Shown here one piece after another: positions 50,186 through 59,250 of a stretch of DNA of 64,000 bases (the first letter of the stretch is position 1; every line of letters begins with the position of its first letter). The stretch is taken from assembly GCF_900093605.1 (NCBI RefSeq), contig NZ_FLYE01000034.1, positions 214,100 through 278,099 of the forward strand, in the 5' to 3' direction. Under the pieces are notes generated by a model. That model saw only the letters and a program-made list of their open reading frames with translations. It was not told where the DNA came from and did no database searches. This DNA is from Candidatus Terasakiella magnetica. Lineage in GTDB: Bacteria > Pseudomonadota > Alphaproteobacteria > Rhodospirillales > Terasakiellaceae. Position numbers and translations under genes: made by a program.

Positions 50186-50734
50186 CTATTCGGCTTGGCG
50201 AACTTCCTGAATTTCAGGAATGTAATAGCGCAACATATTTTCAATACCATGTTTCAAGGTCGCGCCTGAACTTGGACAGCCAGAACATGCGCCCATCATG
50301 GTGAGATAGACAATCCCGTCTTCATATTTATGGAAAATAATATCGCCACCGTCTTGGGCCACAGCCGGGCGTACACGTGTTTCTAACAGCTCTTTAATCT
50401 GTTTAACGATATCATCATCTTCAGCGGCGTCTTCTGTAGAAGCGGCTTCTTCTTTGACCACAGCATCCCCAGAATTAAAGTGGTTCATCAAAGCTTCTAA
50501 AACCATAGGCTTGAGAACTTGCCACTCTTTATCATCTTCTTTAGTTACGGTGATGAAGTCAGAACCCAAAAAGATGCTATCCACACCTTCAACATCAAAA
50601 AGACGGGTCGCAAGGGGTGAGCGCGCAGCCGTATCCTTATCATTAAAATTCGCCGTGCCCTGCGCCATGATTGTCTGTTCAGGGATGAACTTTAATGTGG
50701 AAGGGTTTGGTGTCGCTTCGGTCTGGATGAACAT
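50186..50734 (-). CDS. NifU/Nfu-family Fe-S cluster carrier
   Basis: 182 aa. N-terminal Nfu-N domain (FIQTEATPNPSTLKFIP) and C-terminal NifU domain (VRPAVAQDGGDIIFH) with the cluster-binding Cys pair GACSGCPSS. Delivers Fe-S clusters to apo-proteins; the window contains several client types (LeuC, ETF-QO). A Glu/Asp/Ala linker joins the domains. 108 bp after the Usp gene, same strand. Confidence 0.94.
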   Translation of the reverse strand: MFIQTEATPNPSTLKFIPEQTIMAQGTANFNDKDTAARSPLATRLFDVEGVDSIFLGSDFITVTKEDDKEWQVLKPMVLEALMNHFNSGDAVVKEEAASTEDAAEDDDIVKQIKELLETRVRPAVAQDGGDIIFHKYEDGIVYLTMMGACSGCPSSGATLKHGIENMLRYYIPEIQEVRQAE

Positions 50735-50842
50735 TTTTGAAAAAACCTTTCAATATATGCAAATTTGCTTGCCCTTTATTTGGTCCGATTTCACCAAAAG
50801 GTCAAGACATAAACCAACTATTTTAGTTGGGTATAAGTTCTT

Positions 50843-51325
50843 TTAAGTAATTCGATCGATATCTTCATCGCTGAGCGTGCCCGGCACCACCGTTATTGGC
50901 ACGGGCAATCCACCAACCATATCGCCTGTTAAAGACGATACCAATGGCCCCGGTCCATCTGTTGAATCAGCTGCGGCCAAGACCAAGAGGGAAATACCCG
51001 GCTCTTCTTTAAGCAATTTCATCAGCTGATTTTGCCGATTGCCTTCACGAATATAGACAATAGGCATTTCATCTGTGATGTCCTGAACCAGCTTTGAAAA
51101 CTCGCCAACGGCATTTTCCGCTTCTTCGCGGGCTTCTTCTGCCATTAAGGTGCCAACGAACATCCAATGTTGGAATTCCGCTGGTTCAATCGAATATAAT
51201 AACGCCACACGCCCACCTGAATGTTTGGCACGTCTGGCTGCAAAACGTAGGGCAACTGCGACCTCAGCGCTGTTATCAACAACGACAAGGAAAACCCGTT
51301 CACGTACTTCTTTACTCTCTACCAT
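50843..51325 (-). CDS. Universal stress protein (UspA family)
   Basis: 160 aa. Usp fold: VFLVVVDNSAEVAVALRFAA at the start and the C-terminal nucleotide-region LSSLTGDMVGGLPVPITVV. The ATP-binding G-x2-G-x9-G pattern is only partly recognisable, so nucleotide binding is uncertain. Follows the DUF2333 gene by 26 bp; likely co-transcribed. Confidence 0.9.
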   Translation of the reverse strand: MVESKEVRERVFLVVVDNSAEVAVALRFAARRAKHSGGRVALLYSIEPAEFQHWMFVGTLMAEEAREEAENAVGEFSKLVQDITDEMPIVYIREGNRQNQLMKLLKEEPGISLLVLAAADSTDGPGPLVSSLTGDMVGGLPVPITVVPGTLSDEDIDRIT

Positions 51326-51351
51326 ACCTGTATGGTGCCTTTCTTTTGGGC

Positions 51352-52341
51352 TTACTTCAACAAGATATTGGCAACTTCTTTTAATTGAGTGCGCGCACGT
51401 AGCAAATAAAAGCCCTGTGATGTCAAATGGCTGGGGCGCCAGAAACTATCTGGATCACCATTAATCACAATAAGAGGCTGCGCACTTGCTGCAATTTTAA
51501 GGGAGCTCAACATCTGGTCCCAAGCCTTGCCCACATCCTTATCGGCAATCACATTGTTAAAGTCGGCTTTCAGCGCATTTAAGATCAGGTAATAGGCATA
51601 AAGGCGGCCTTTATTGCGATAATAAATATCATCAGCATGGATATCGATGATAGAGCCGGAATTCTCACTGATATATTTATCAATCACGGCTGAGCCCGAA
51701 CCAAGGTCTGCGGCAATGCGTTCCAATGTGGTTTCCAGATTATCAGCACGCCTATCAAAAACAGCCTCACCACTGGCTAAACGCTCATTATAAGACAACA
51801 AGCTTTTGCGCGCTGCGCGATACTGTGCATCACTTGGTGCGGTCGGGGCCAAAGATACGCTAAGGTCAAACACCCAGACATCTCCGGCATATTTTAACAA
51901 GCCAGCGGCTTTATCAAGGTCTTTATCAACCTCACTTGAGCCGCGCGTGCGCCCAATCTGATCGCTCATTTCAATGGCAAAACGCGACAAGGCATAGACA
52001 ATACCTTGTTGGAAGTTCGGCATATTATCTAACGCAGCACCGGGTAAAAACCACGGATCATTGGCCACCCACGGATGAATGTCAGTTTCGCGCTCAATTA
52101 ATTTTGCCGCTACTGCCACACTTTGGCTTTGACCTGGCTGCACGTCACCAGCGAGATCAATGTCATCATCAATATTATGGATAAGCGCCATACCAAGGGG
52201 ATAATACAGCAGAGCAATCAACACGCAGGCCCCAACAAGACGCAACAAAATCGTCTTTGGCATTCCCGAAGTGGAGGGTAATGAAAAGCTTGGGCGACGA
52301 AGCCAGAGGGGAAGACGTTCTAACATCAAAGGAACCACCAT
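51352..52341 (-). CDS. DUF2333 family membrane protein
   Basis: 329 aa. One membrane helix near the N-terminus (about 30-52, LRLVGACVLIALLYYPLGMAL) and a large periplasmic region: WVANDPWFLPGAALDNMPNFQQG, YALSRFAIEMSDQIGR, DDIYYRNKGRLYAYYL. These match my recollection of DUF2333. Function unknown. ATG 52341 used; 52326 is an alternative, neither with a strong binding site. Divergent from the large sensor kinase, 135 bp apart. Confidence 0.85.
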   Translation of the reverse strand: MVVPLMLERLPLWLRRPSFSLPSTSGMPKTILLRLVGACVLIALLYYPLGMALIHNIDDDIDLAGDVQPGQSQSVAVAAKLIERETDIHPWVANDPWFLPGAALDNMPNFQQGIVYALSRFAIEMSDQIGRTRGSSEVDKDLDKAAGLLKYAGDVWVFDLSVSLAPTAPSDAQYRAARKSLLSYNERLASGEAVFDRRADNLETTLERIAADLGSGSAVIDKYISENSGSIIDIHADDIYYRNKGRLYAYYLILNALKADFNNVIADKDVGKAWDQMLSSLKIAASAQPLIVINGDPDSFWRPSHLTSQGFYLLRARTQLKEVANILLK

Positions 52342-52476
52342 TTAAAATAATCTGCATACAATAGATAGACAGATAGGATAGCCATGTGCAAGGGCTTATA
52401 AATTATGTATAATCCCCAAAAAATAAGTAAAATATTTAAATCTGGGGCAAAGGCTCGTTCGTAGCTGGAGAAAAAT

Positions 52477-55008
52477 ATGTCATTTGGCATTCGTGGAAAG
52501 CTGATTTCCATCTTTTTGATCATCAAAGTCATTCCCCTTGTCCTTTTGGGCGGGGTGGCATGGGAAGCCATTAAAACCTTTGGCGATTCTGCTATTGAGC
52601 AAAGCCAGACCATCAGCGCCCAGATGCGCCAGACCATTTCTGAAGCCGGTGACCTCGCGGTTGCCGATACGGTCAAAGCCCTTGATACCAAAGCCCGCGA
52701 AGCCATTGAACGCCTCACCACCGATACCGCACGTGATGTGGCGCGTTTTCTTTATGAGCGCGATAGTGAGCTGCTTTTTGCCGCAAACCTTCAGCCCGAT
52801 GAGAAAACCTATCAAAGCTTTTTAAACACCCGCACCAAACATCTCAGCCAACATGGTGAGTGGAAGCTTAATGAAGCGGGTGATAAATGGGTGCCTCAAA
52901 CTCAAGAAACCAATGGGGCAACACTGCGCACTGCCAAAGTTGAAAAAAACAAAAAAGATTTCCACTATCGCCCGGCTGAAGGCTCAAGCTTAGGGGTTAA
53001 AAAACCGATCTATCTGGAAATGACCTATATCGGGCTTGATGGTCAGGAAAAAGTCAAAATCACCACCAGTGAATTGATGGACCAAGCCCGCAAAGATGTC
53101 TCAAAAAAAGAAAATACTTTCTTGAAAGCAGAAAGCTATTTTAGCCAGCTGCAAGGTTTAAAAGCCGGGGAAATTTATGTTTCTGACGTAATCGGCAGCT
53201 ACGTGCCCTCAAAAATGATTGGTCCTTATACAAAGGCGCGTACCGACAAGGCCAATATGGCGTTTGAGCCGGGAAAATCGGCCTATGCGGGTAAAGAAAA
53301 CCCGCTTGGTAAACGCTTTGAAGGCATTGTGCGTTGGGCAACACCGGTTGTGAAAAACGGTGAAAAAATTGGTTATGTCAGCTTGGCCCTTGATCATGCC
53401 CATATCATGGAATTTAGTGACCATATTATCCCCACAGAAGAGCGCTATAGCGATATTTCAGACGCAGCCAGTGGCAACTATGCCTTTATGTGGGATTATA
53501 AGGGGCGCAATATTTCCCACCCGCGTGATTATTTTATTGTTGGCTATGACCCAAAAACGGGCGACCCATCTGTGCCGTGGCTGACTAAAGAGCTATATGA
53601 AGCATGGCAAAAAAGCGGAAAATCTTATGCTGAATTTGAAAAAACAGCACCGACATTTAAAAACCCCGGTGAGGCCAAACCGTCAATTGAGTTGAAAAAA
53701 CAAGGCAAACTCGCCCTTGATTGCCGCTTCCTCAATTTCGCCCCACAATGTGCTGGTTGGATGAACCTGACCCAAGAAGGCGGCTCCGGCTCGTTTGTCA
53801 TTTTCTGGAGTGGTTTGTGGAAACTGACCACAGCAGCCACCATCCCTTATTACACAGGTCAATATGCCAACTCCAAACGTGGATTCGGCTTTGTTACCAT
53901 TGGTGCAAACGTTGATGAATTCCACCGCGCAGCAACCGAGACAAAAGCCTCGCTTGATCAACTGATCATGGCCCAAGAAACCAAGGCAAACTTGCAAGAA
54001 AAACGCCTGCTTGATCATCTTAAAGACTCCATCACCCAAACAGCTAGTGAGCTTTCTGTCTATACGGGCATTATGATTGTCATCGTGATCATCATCGCGA
54101 TTTGGATGGCGAGTGTTTTAAGCTCACGCATCACCAATTTGATTGGCAGCCTGCGCAAAATCCAAGGCGGTGACCTTAGTGAACGCGCCAAAGTCGAAAG
54201 CGGTGATGAAATGGGCGAACTGGCAAGCTCACTCAATAATATGACGGAAAGCCTGCAAGAACTTATTGAAGAAAATAAAACCGCCGTTAAACGGGCCGAA
54301 GCCTCTAATCAGGCAAAATCCGATTTCCTTGCCAGCATGAGCCATGAGCTACGCACACCGCTCAATGCCATTATCGGCTTTTCTGAAGTGATCCAAAGCG
54401 AAGTCTATGGCCCTGTTCGCCCCAATGAATATAAAGACTATATCAATGATATTAACAATTCAGGCCAGCATCTGCTCACCCTGATTAACGATGTGCTAGA
54501 TGTGGCGCGCATTGGCTCTGGTGAAATGGAAATACAAGAAGATGTGCTGGATTTAAATGAAACCATTGAAGAATGCGTGCGCATGATCCACCCAATTGTG
54601 GAACATAAAGACCTCAAGGTGGATTATCAGAAAATCGATTTACCAAGCTATTATGGGGATAAGCGTCGCATCAAACAGGTTGTTCTCAACCTTTTAAGCA
54701 ATGCGACTAAATTCACCCATGCTGAAGGTAATATCGCCCTTAAGAGCGTCATACTGCCCAATGGAGACATTGAAATTCGTGTGAAAGATAGCGGTATTGG
54801 CATGACTGCAGAAGAGGTCGAGATTGCCCTGACCCCATTTGCCCAAGTCCAATCCTCCCTCTCGCGTGAATATGAAGGTACAGGTCTTGGCCTGCCACTG
54901 TCTCATAACCTTGTGGAAATGCATGGTGGTAAGCTTGATATCAAGAGCACGCCAAATGAAGGCACCGAAGTCATCGTCACCCTGCCTAAAGAGCGGGTAC
55001 GTGACTAG
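52477..55008 (+). CDS. Membrane sensor histidine kinase with very large periplasmic domain
   Basis: 843 aa. Helix 1 (about 10-30), a ~500-residue extracytoplasmic sensor (possibly dCache; contains ALDCRFLNFAPQCAGW with two Cys), helix 2 (about 530-552), HAMP (about 555-605), HisKA with His623 (SHELRTPLNAIIGFSEVI), HATPase_c (DSGIGMTAEE, GTGLGLPLSHNLVEMHGG). No receiver domain and no adjacent regulator. aggctcg-type upstream sequence gives no strong start signal. Signal unknown. Confidence 0.93.
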   Translation: MSFGIRGKLISIFLIIKVIPLVLLGGVAWEAIKTFGDSAIEQSQTISAQMRQTISEAGDLAVADTVKALDTKAREAIERLTTDTARDVARFLYERDSELLFAANLQPDEKTYQSFLNTRTKHLSQHGEWKLNEAGDKWVPQTQETNGATLRTAKVEKNKKDFHYRPAEGSSLGVKKPIYLEMTYIGLDGQEKVKITTSELMDQARKDVSKKENTFLKAESYFSQLQGLKAGEIYVSDVIGSYVPSKMIGPYTKARTDKANMAFEPGKSAYAGKENPLGKRFEGIVRWATPVVKNGEKIGYVSLALDHAHIMEFSDHIIPTEERYSDISDAASGNYAFMWDYKGRNISHPRDYFIVGYDPKTGDPSVPWLTKELYEAWQKSGKSYAEFEKTAPTFKNPGEAKPSIELKKQGKLALDCRFLNFAPQCAGWMNLTQEGGSGSFVIFWSGLWKLTTAATIPYYTGQYANSKRGFGFVTIGANVDEFHRAATETKASLDQLIMAQETKANLQEKRLLDHLKDSITQTASELSVYTGIMIVIVIIIAIWMASVLSSRITNLIGSLRKIQGGDLSERAKVESGDEMGELASSLNNMTESLQELIEENKTAVKRAEASNQAKSDFLASMSHELRTPLNAIIGFSEVIQSEVYGPVRPNEYKDYINDINNSGQHLLTLINDVLDVARIGSGEMEIQEDVLDLNETIEECVRMIHPIVEHKDLKVDYQKIDLPSYYGDKRRIKQVVLNLLSNATKFTHAEGNIALKSVILPNGDIEIRVKDSGIGMTAEEVEIALTPFAQVQSSLSREYEGTGLGLPLSHNLVEMHGGKLDIKSTPNEGTEVIVTLPKERVRD

Positions 55009-55014
55009 CGCTTT

Positions 55015-55401
55015 TTAGGGGTCGCGGCTTAGGCCAGCGGCTTCCAGGTTGGTCAGATAGTCGTTCCACACATCATTCATATTCTCACCCAGCCAGAAGA
55101 GATAGCTCCAAGTGAACATGCCTGTGTCATGTAAGTCATCAAAGACCAGCTTAACGGCATAATTGCCCACAGGTTCTGCCCCGATAATCCCCACATGGCG
55201 TCGCCCGGGGATGATTTTCTTTTCTGCAGGGCTATGGCCTTGCACTTCAGCAGAGGGGCTTTCAACGCGCAACAGTTCTGCGGGAATTTCAAAACGCTCG
55301 CCTGTTTCAAAAGAAACGATGAGCTTTTTCTCTTCCTTTTTCACCCGCAGTTCTGTGACCACGCGTTTTTCTTCAGAACTGTTCTGTTTCACCTTATGCA
55401 T
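55015..55401 (-). CDS. DUF971 (GBBH-like N-terminal domain) protein
   Basis: 128 aa from ATG 55401 (ATG 55407 is also possible; the frame extends to 55452 within the Trm112 gene). Family motifs: [49 protein letters not shown]971 is the domain found at the C-terminus of plant HCF101-type Mrp proteins, so a link to Fe-S carriers is possible. Overlaps the Trm112-like gene by 8 bp. Confidence 0.88.
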   Translation of the reverse strand: MHKVKQNSSEEKRVVTELRVKKEEKKLIVSFETGERFEIPAELLRVESPSAEVQGHSPAEKKIIPGRRHVGIIGAEPVGNYAVKLVFDDLHDTGMFTWSYLFWLGENMNDVWNDYLTNLEAAGLSRDP

Positions 55402-55582
55402 CCCCATCAATTTGGCGAGCTTCTTCTGCCAACATAATCGGAATACCTTCACGAATTGGAAAAGCCATGTGAGCCTGATCGCTGATCAATTCCTGTGCCT
55501 CAGCATCATAGCGAAGCGGGCTTTTAGTGATCGGGCAAACCAGAACTTCCAGAAGTTTTGGATCAACAGCAGGTGTGGACAT
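55394..55582 (-). CDS. Trm112-family small protein (YcaR-like)
   Basis: 62 aa. [20 protein letters not shown] and [19 protein letters not shown] match the bacterial YcaR/Trm112 family, a zinc-ribbon-derived fold; here only one Cys remains, as is common in alphaproteobacteria. In eukaryotes Trm112 activates methyltransferases. Sits between the LON-domain and DUF971 genes in one operon. Confidence 0.9.
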   Translation of the reverse strand: MSTPAVDPKLLEVLVCPITKSPLRYDAEAQELISDQAHMAFPIREGIPIMLAEEARQIDGDA

Positions 55583-55604
55583 AATTCTAAACCTTTAATC
55601 TTAT

Positions 55605-56264
55605 TTAGGCGTGACCAGAAGAACCATCTTCATGAGATAGCGCCGCCATGGACATCATTGTAATGAGGGTTTCCGCACGTTGGGTCAAGCTTACAGCTTC
55701 TAAAAGCGCCTGTTTTTCACGTGGCTCAAAGGGCCCGAGCATAGACAGTGCATTGACCAGATCTTCATCAGGGGCCTGTTCTAAAGCGTCCCAATTCACA
55801 TCCATCATCTCTTGCCCACCCGGACCATTAAGGTCAAGGAAATGGCGCAACCCCTTGATCAAGGCATCACGATTAACGGGAGGCTGTTGTTCACTCAGAT
55901 CAACCTTATAGGCGCTATAATCAACCGCAGCACGGCGATAGCCGCGCTCAATCTCAAGCTCTTCTTCCACCTTAAAACGGCTGATACCTGCCAAGGTCAC
56001 CAAAAAGCGGCTGTCTTCCAGCTCGCGAAATTCCACAATTTTCCCCAGACAGCCCACACTATAAATGGCTGTAGAATCGGGGATGGGGTCCGGCACATCA
56101 TGACAGGGCTGGATCATGCCAATCATACGGCCCACGCCCAGCGCATCCTCAATCATGGTGAGGTAGCGCGGCTCAAATATATTGAGCGGCAACTGACCAC
56201 GCGGCAATAACAAGGCCCCCGTTAATGGAAACAACGGTAAAGTTTCAGGTAAAAGAGGGCCCAT
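55605..56264 (-). CDS. LON N-terminal-domain protein (standalone)
   Basis: 219 aa. Lon protease substrate-binding domain alone: LPLFPLTGALLLPRGQLPLNIFEPRYL and FLVTLAGISRFKV. No ATPase or protease domain is present. The stop/start overlap with the CnoX-like gene upstream (shared base at 56264) indicates coupling. Likely role: substrate or protein-quality recognition, inferred from domain only. Confidence 0.92.
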   Translation of the reverse strand: MGPLLPETLPLFPLTGALLLPRGQLPLNIFEPRYLTMIEDALGVGRMIGMIQPCHDVPDPIPDSTAIYSVGCLGKIVEFRELEDSRFLVTLAGISRFKVEEELEIERGYRRAAVDYSAYKVDLSEQQPPVNRDALIKGLRHFLDLNGPGGQEMMDVNWDALEQAPDEDLVNALSMLGPFEPREKQALLEAVSLTQRAETLITMMSMAALSHEDGSSGHA

Positions 56265-57154
56265 TAGAACAACACTGTGGTTAGTTTTTTACGCATTTTA
56301 ATGACAAGCGGATCGCTCATGCCGATGGCTTCAAAGATTTTTAACATCTGCAAGCGCGCACCGTCTTCATTCCAGTTACGATCTTTTTTCACAATTTCAA
56401 GGAGCTGAAGCAAACCTTCTTCACTTTGACCCGCGCCATAAAGCGCCATGCCCAGATCAAATCGGGCCTGATGATCATTAGGATCAGCGGCTAACTTGGC
56501 TTCTACTTCACTTGTATCCACATCAGCCGCACCTGCCAGATCAATCATGGCGATGGCTGAAGCAATATGTTCATTCGTCTTCAACTCTTCAGGCAGATTG
56601 TCTGCAATTTGGCGCGCCCCATCCACATCACCAAGCACCACATGGGTGCGCATCACCCCGGCACAGGCTTCTGGGTTGGAATTATCATGCTGCAAAACCT
56701 GAATATAAACCGCTTGAGCATTGCCGGCTTCCCCCTTATCCAATAAGTCCTTGGCATGGGCCAAAGCTTGGGTAATGGGTGAACCTTCATCACCGAGCTG
56801 TTTATTGATAAATTTGCGCAAATCCGATTCTGGTAGGGCACCTTGGAACATATCAACCGGACGCCCGCCTTTAAAACTAAAGACGGTTGGAACGGACTGA
56901 ACTTGTAATTGCTGGGCAATATCGGCTGCCTCTTGGGCGTTGACTTTCACCAGCTTAACCGCGCCGCCCATGCTGCGCACCAGACTTTCAAGAACAGGCT
57001 TAAGCGTTTCACAAGGCTGGCAACCCGGCCCCCAGAAATCCACCAAAACCGGAACCTCTTTAGAGGCTTCCACCACATCCGCCATAAAAGTCTGGCTGGT
57101 GGAATCTTTAATCAAATCAGATGAGGTAGCAGGAGCGTTGGGATCAACAATCAT
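56264..57154 (-). CDS. Thioredoxin-TPR protein (CnoX/YbbN-like)
   Basis: 296 aa. N-terminal thioredoxin domain with a redox pair Cys-Gln-Pro-Cys (WGPGCQPCETL), then a tetratricopeptide-like C-terminal half (ITQALAHAKDLLDKGEAG, NDHQARFDLGMALYGAGQ). E. coli YbbN/CnoX lacks the full CxxC; this one keeps it, as in Caulobacter. CnoX is a chaperedoxin that transfers unfolded proteins to GroEL. Adjacent to the LON gene, supporting a proteostasis role. Confidence 0.92.
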   Translation of the reverse strand: MIVDPNAPATSSDLIKDSTSQTFMADVVEASKEVPVLVDFWGPGCQPCETLKPVLESLVRSMGGAVKLVKVNAQEAADIAQQLQVQSVPTVFSFKGGRPVDMFQGALPESDLRKFINKQLGDEGSPITQALAHAKDLLDKGEAGNAQAVYIQVLQHDNSNPEACAGVMRTHVVLGDVDGARQIADNLPEELKTNEHIASAIAMIDLAGAADVDTSEVEAKLAADPNDHQARFDLGMALYGAGQSEEGLLQLLEIVKKDRNWNEDGARLQMLKIFEAIGMSDPLVIKMRKKLTTVLF

Positions 57155-57235
57155 TGTTTCATTTTTTCCGTATTATCGCAGGAATTTATCTATTTAAAGT
57201 GGGTCCTTGGTTGTACCCCCATTCACTAGAGGAAG

Positions 57236-57724
57236 TCAAAGTTCCACTTCAGCAAACTCATGCCCACAAGACCTGATAAAGCTGCGCAGCCCCTCTGGGC
57301 TTAAAGAGGTGGTCATTTCATTGCTTAACGGGTGATAATTCACCAACGCCTCAGCCATCATGTGAGAATCGAGCACCACACGCACCTGTTTATCCACATC
57401 ATTAATCAATGAAAAAGGCGTGACCGAGCCCGGAGCCACCCCTAAGACCTCTAACAAAAGGTCCGGCTTGCCAAAAGACAGATGGGCAGAACCAATACTG
57501 TTTTTCAGCTCTTTTAAATTAATCGGGCGATCTTCAGCTGCCACCACAAGCCACAATTGCTTTTTCTTATCTTTTAAAAACAGGTTCTTGCAATGCAACC
57601 CCGGTAAATCCCCACGCAATGCCTTGCTTTCCTCAACCGTGCGCAAAGGAGGATGGCGATGGGTGGTGGCCTTGATACCCAAAGTGTCGAGATGAGTAAG
57701 CAGGTCTTGGGGGCTGGTAGGCAT
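57236..57724 (-). CDS. YbaK/ProX-type aminoacyl-tRNA editing protein
   Basis: 162 aa from ATG 57724; the longer frame to 57961 runs through the tRNA gene and is not coding. Motifs: RTVEESKALRGDLPGLHCKNLFLKDKK, LVVAAEDRPINLK and SVTPFSLIND. Best match is the ProXp-ala/PrdX group, which hydrolyses Ala-tRNA(Pro). Cytoplasmic trans-editing. Divergent from the tRNA-Gly pair. Confidence 0.92.
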   Translation of the reverse strand: MPTSPQDLLTHLDTLGIKATTHRHPPLRTVEESKALRGDLPGLHCKNLFLKDKKKQLWLVVAAEDRPINLKELKNSIGSAHLSFGKPDLLLEVLGVAPGSVTPFSLINDVDKQVRVVLDSHMMAEALVNYHPLSNEMTTSLSPEGLRSFIRSCGHEFAEVEL

Positions 57725-57833
57725 GGCATTTCTCATTTGATATGATTGCTTTAAAACACATATGTAGCATAGGGTTTTAACGGTGTGCCAGAAGGACATT
57801 TTATAAATTATTGCACTTTCTTGAAGTTTTAGC

Positions 57834-57880
57834 TTGCAATGTTTCTGACTTTTAATATTATGCGCCCCGCTTCTACGGGG
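57834..57880 (+). promoter_or_regulatory. Promoter of the tRNA-Gly pair, GC-rich discriminator
   Basis: TTGCAA (57834-57839), 16-base spacer, TATTAT (57856-57861), then gcgccccgc. A GC-rich stretch just after the -10 box is typical of stable-RNA promoters under stringent control. A small hairpin ccccg/cggggg-type stem (57865-57880) lies in the leader and may be trimmed during processing. Confidence 0.6.
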
Positions 57881-57924
57881 TTCACCCAATCCCATACTTA
57901 CAGAAGCAGGTTTTTGAAGATTAA

Positions 57925-57999
57925 GCGGGCGTAGCTCAGGGGTAGAGCGAAACCTTGCCAAGGTTTAGGTCGGGCGTTCGAATCGCCTCGCCCGCTCCA
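57925..57999 (+). tRNA. tRNA-Gly (GCC)
   Basis: 75 nt with encoded CCA. Acceptor stem gcgggcg / cgcccgc, D-loop gctcaggggtagagc, anticodon loop cttgccaag (anticodon GCC), T-arm with gttcgaatc. First of two identical copies. Confidence 0.97.
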
Positions 58000-58031
58000 T
58001 CTTCTAAAACATATATCGCTAAAGATGTTAA

Positions 58032-58106
58032 GCGGGCGTAGCTCAGGGGTAGAGCGAAACCTTGCCAAGGTTTAGGTCGGGCGTTCGAATCGCCTCGCCC
58101 GCTCCA
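58032..58106 (+). tRNA. tRNA-Gly (GCC), second identical copy
   Basis: Identical over all 75 nt to the copy at 57925, including a few flanking bases (ttaa before, tctt after), so a recent tandem duplication with a 32-base spacer. Followed by a terminator. Confidence 0.97.
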
Positions 58107-58120
58107 TCTTTCAGCCATTA

Positions 58121-58157
58121 AAAAAACCGCCGACTTTTCAGTCAGGCGGTTTTTTTG
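58121..58157. terminator. Bidirectional terminator after the tRNA pair
   Basis: Stem aaaaccgcc-gac / gtc-a-ggcggtttt with loop ttttca, followed by T7 on the plus strand and an A7 upstream, so it also serves the YtoQ-like gene. Confidence 0.9.
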
Positions 58158-58179
58158 TTTTTAAAAGGTCATGCGCTCT

Positions 58180-58641
58180 TTAAGGCATTTCACCACGAAT
58201 AATATAGGCCAAGGCCTGCACCACCTGTTTTGGGTCACGTGCCATGGCTGCAGCGGCTCCATCAACCTCTTTTAAGGCATGGTCATGCTCTTTTGGATGT
58301 AGCGTGATATAGGGTGTGCCCAACGCTGCTGCAAAGCCTGCATCAAAGGCCGCATTCCATTGTTTGTATTTTTCACCAAAACGCACGATCGCCAGATCAG
58401 CCTCGCGCATAAGAGTTCTGGTGCGAATGGCATTTAGGTTGGCCCCTTTATGATCCATCCAGAAACTGTTTTCTTCTTCCCCAAAGATTGCAACACCACA
58501 ATTGTCAGAATCTTCATGTACACAAACGGGCGAAGATAATTTTACAGGCAGGCCACGCTCAGCCACGCCTTGTTCAATCTGTTCGCGCCAATCGCTGTGA
58601 ATTTCACCGGAAAGATAAACGTTCCAAATTTTCTCACTCAT
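58180..58641 (-). CDS. YtoQ-family protein
   Basis: 153 aa. Starts with WNVYLSGEIHSDWREQI and has CVHEDSDNCGVAIFGEE, HKGANLNAIRTR, NAAFDAGFAAALGTPYITLHP. These match the YtoQ family, related in fold to nucleoside 2-deoxyribosyltransferases. Biochemical role not established. Transcribed after the PPIase gene by 26 bp. Confidence 0.9.
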   Translation of the reverse strand: MSEKIWNVYLSGEIHSDWREQIEQGVAERGLPVKLSSPVCVHEDSDNCGVAIFGEEENSFWMDHKGANLNAIRTRTLMREADLAIVRFGEKYKQWNAAFDAGFAAALGTPYITLHPKEHDHALKEVDGAAAAMARDPKQVVQALAYIIRGEMP

Positions 58642-58667
58642 AAAGGGACCTCTAAAACCTTACTTAA

Positions 58668-59096
58668 TTAAACAGCGGAAACAACTTCGATTTTACAAGC
58701 TAATGCTTCACCAGCCAATGGGTGGTTTGCATCAACGCGCACGGTTGTTTCTGTCACTTCATGGATGATCGCGGTCATGACTTGACCATCGCCATTATCC
58801 ATCTGCATGGCCATACCGGGCTGAATGTCACCTTCGGCCTGAACCTGGGCGCGTTCAATTTCAAAACGCAAGTTTGGGTCCGGCAGACCAAAAGCTTCTT
58901 CAGCTGTCAGCTGCAAGGTGCGCTCTTCACCCACCGCCATGGTTGGCAATGCGTCATCAACGGCCTTAAAGCCACAAGGCTCCCCCACAACCAGCTCAAC
59001 AGGCTGCCCATCAGGTGAGGCAGGCACAACTGTGCCATCTTCCAATGTGAAGGTAATATGAACTTTTGCGGTTTGGGCATTAACCAATTGAGACAT
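58668..59096 (-). CDS. SlyD/FkpB-like FKBP-type peptidyl-prolyl isomerase
   Basis: 142 aa, cytoplasmic. FKBP half-domains with an inserted flap: VHITFTLEDGTV, TLQLTAEEAFG, IHEVTETTVRVDANHPLAGEAL. The HPLAG motif is the SlyD signature. No His-rich tail, so nickel handling as in E. coli SlyD is not indicated. Folding catalyst and chaperone inferred. Pairs with the YtoQ-like gene. Confidence 0.92.
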   Translation of the reverse strand: MSQLVNAQTAKVHITFTLEDGTVVPASPDGQPVELVVGEPCGFKAVDDALPTMAVGEERTLQLTAEEAFGLPDPNLRFEIERAQVQAEGDIQPGMAMQMDNGDGQVMTAIIHEVTETTVRVDANHPLAGEALACKIEVVSAV

Positions 59097-59185
59097 TAAA
59101 TTGCTCCTGTAATGAAATAAGGGTCCATCGGCTCCCTTTTACTGAAGCACGGAGAAATTCACACCTATCCATCACAACAAGCAAA

Positions 59186-59220
59186 GCGCCAATGAGGCCA
59201 GCATACAGCATCATTGGCGT
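59186..59220 (-). terminator. Terminator after the PAS-MCP operon
   Basis: 10-bp stem gcgccaatga / tcattggcgt (outer pair imperfect) with a 15-base inner part. On the minus strand followed by tttgcttgttg. 31 bases after the MCP stop. Confidence 0.65.
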
Positions 59221-59250
59221 TGCACAAGGTCCCTCACACACAAAAGCCGA

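Noticed and set aside
57236..57961. 241-aa reading of the YbaK-like gene
   Set aside because: The N-terminal extension is translated from the tRNA-Gly gene on the opposite strand; real start is near 57724.
57925..58106. Tandem repeat resembling a short CRISPR-like or attachment unit
   Set aside because: Each unit folds as a complete tRNA-Gly with CCA; no integrase gene is nearby.
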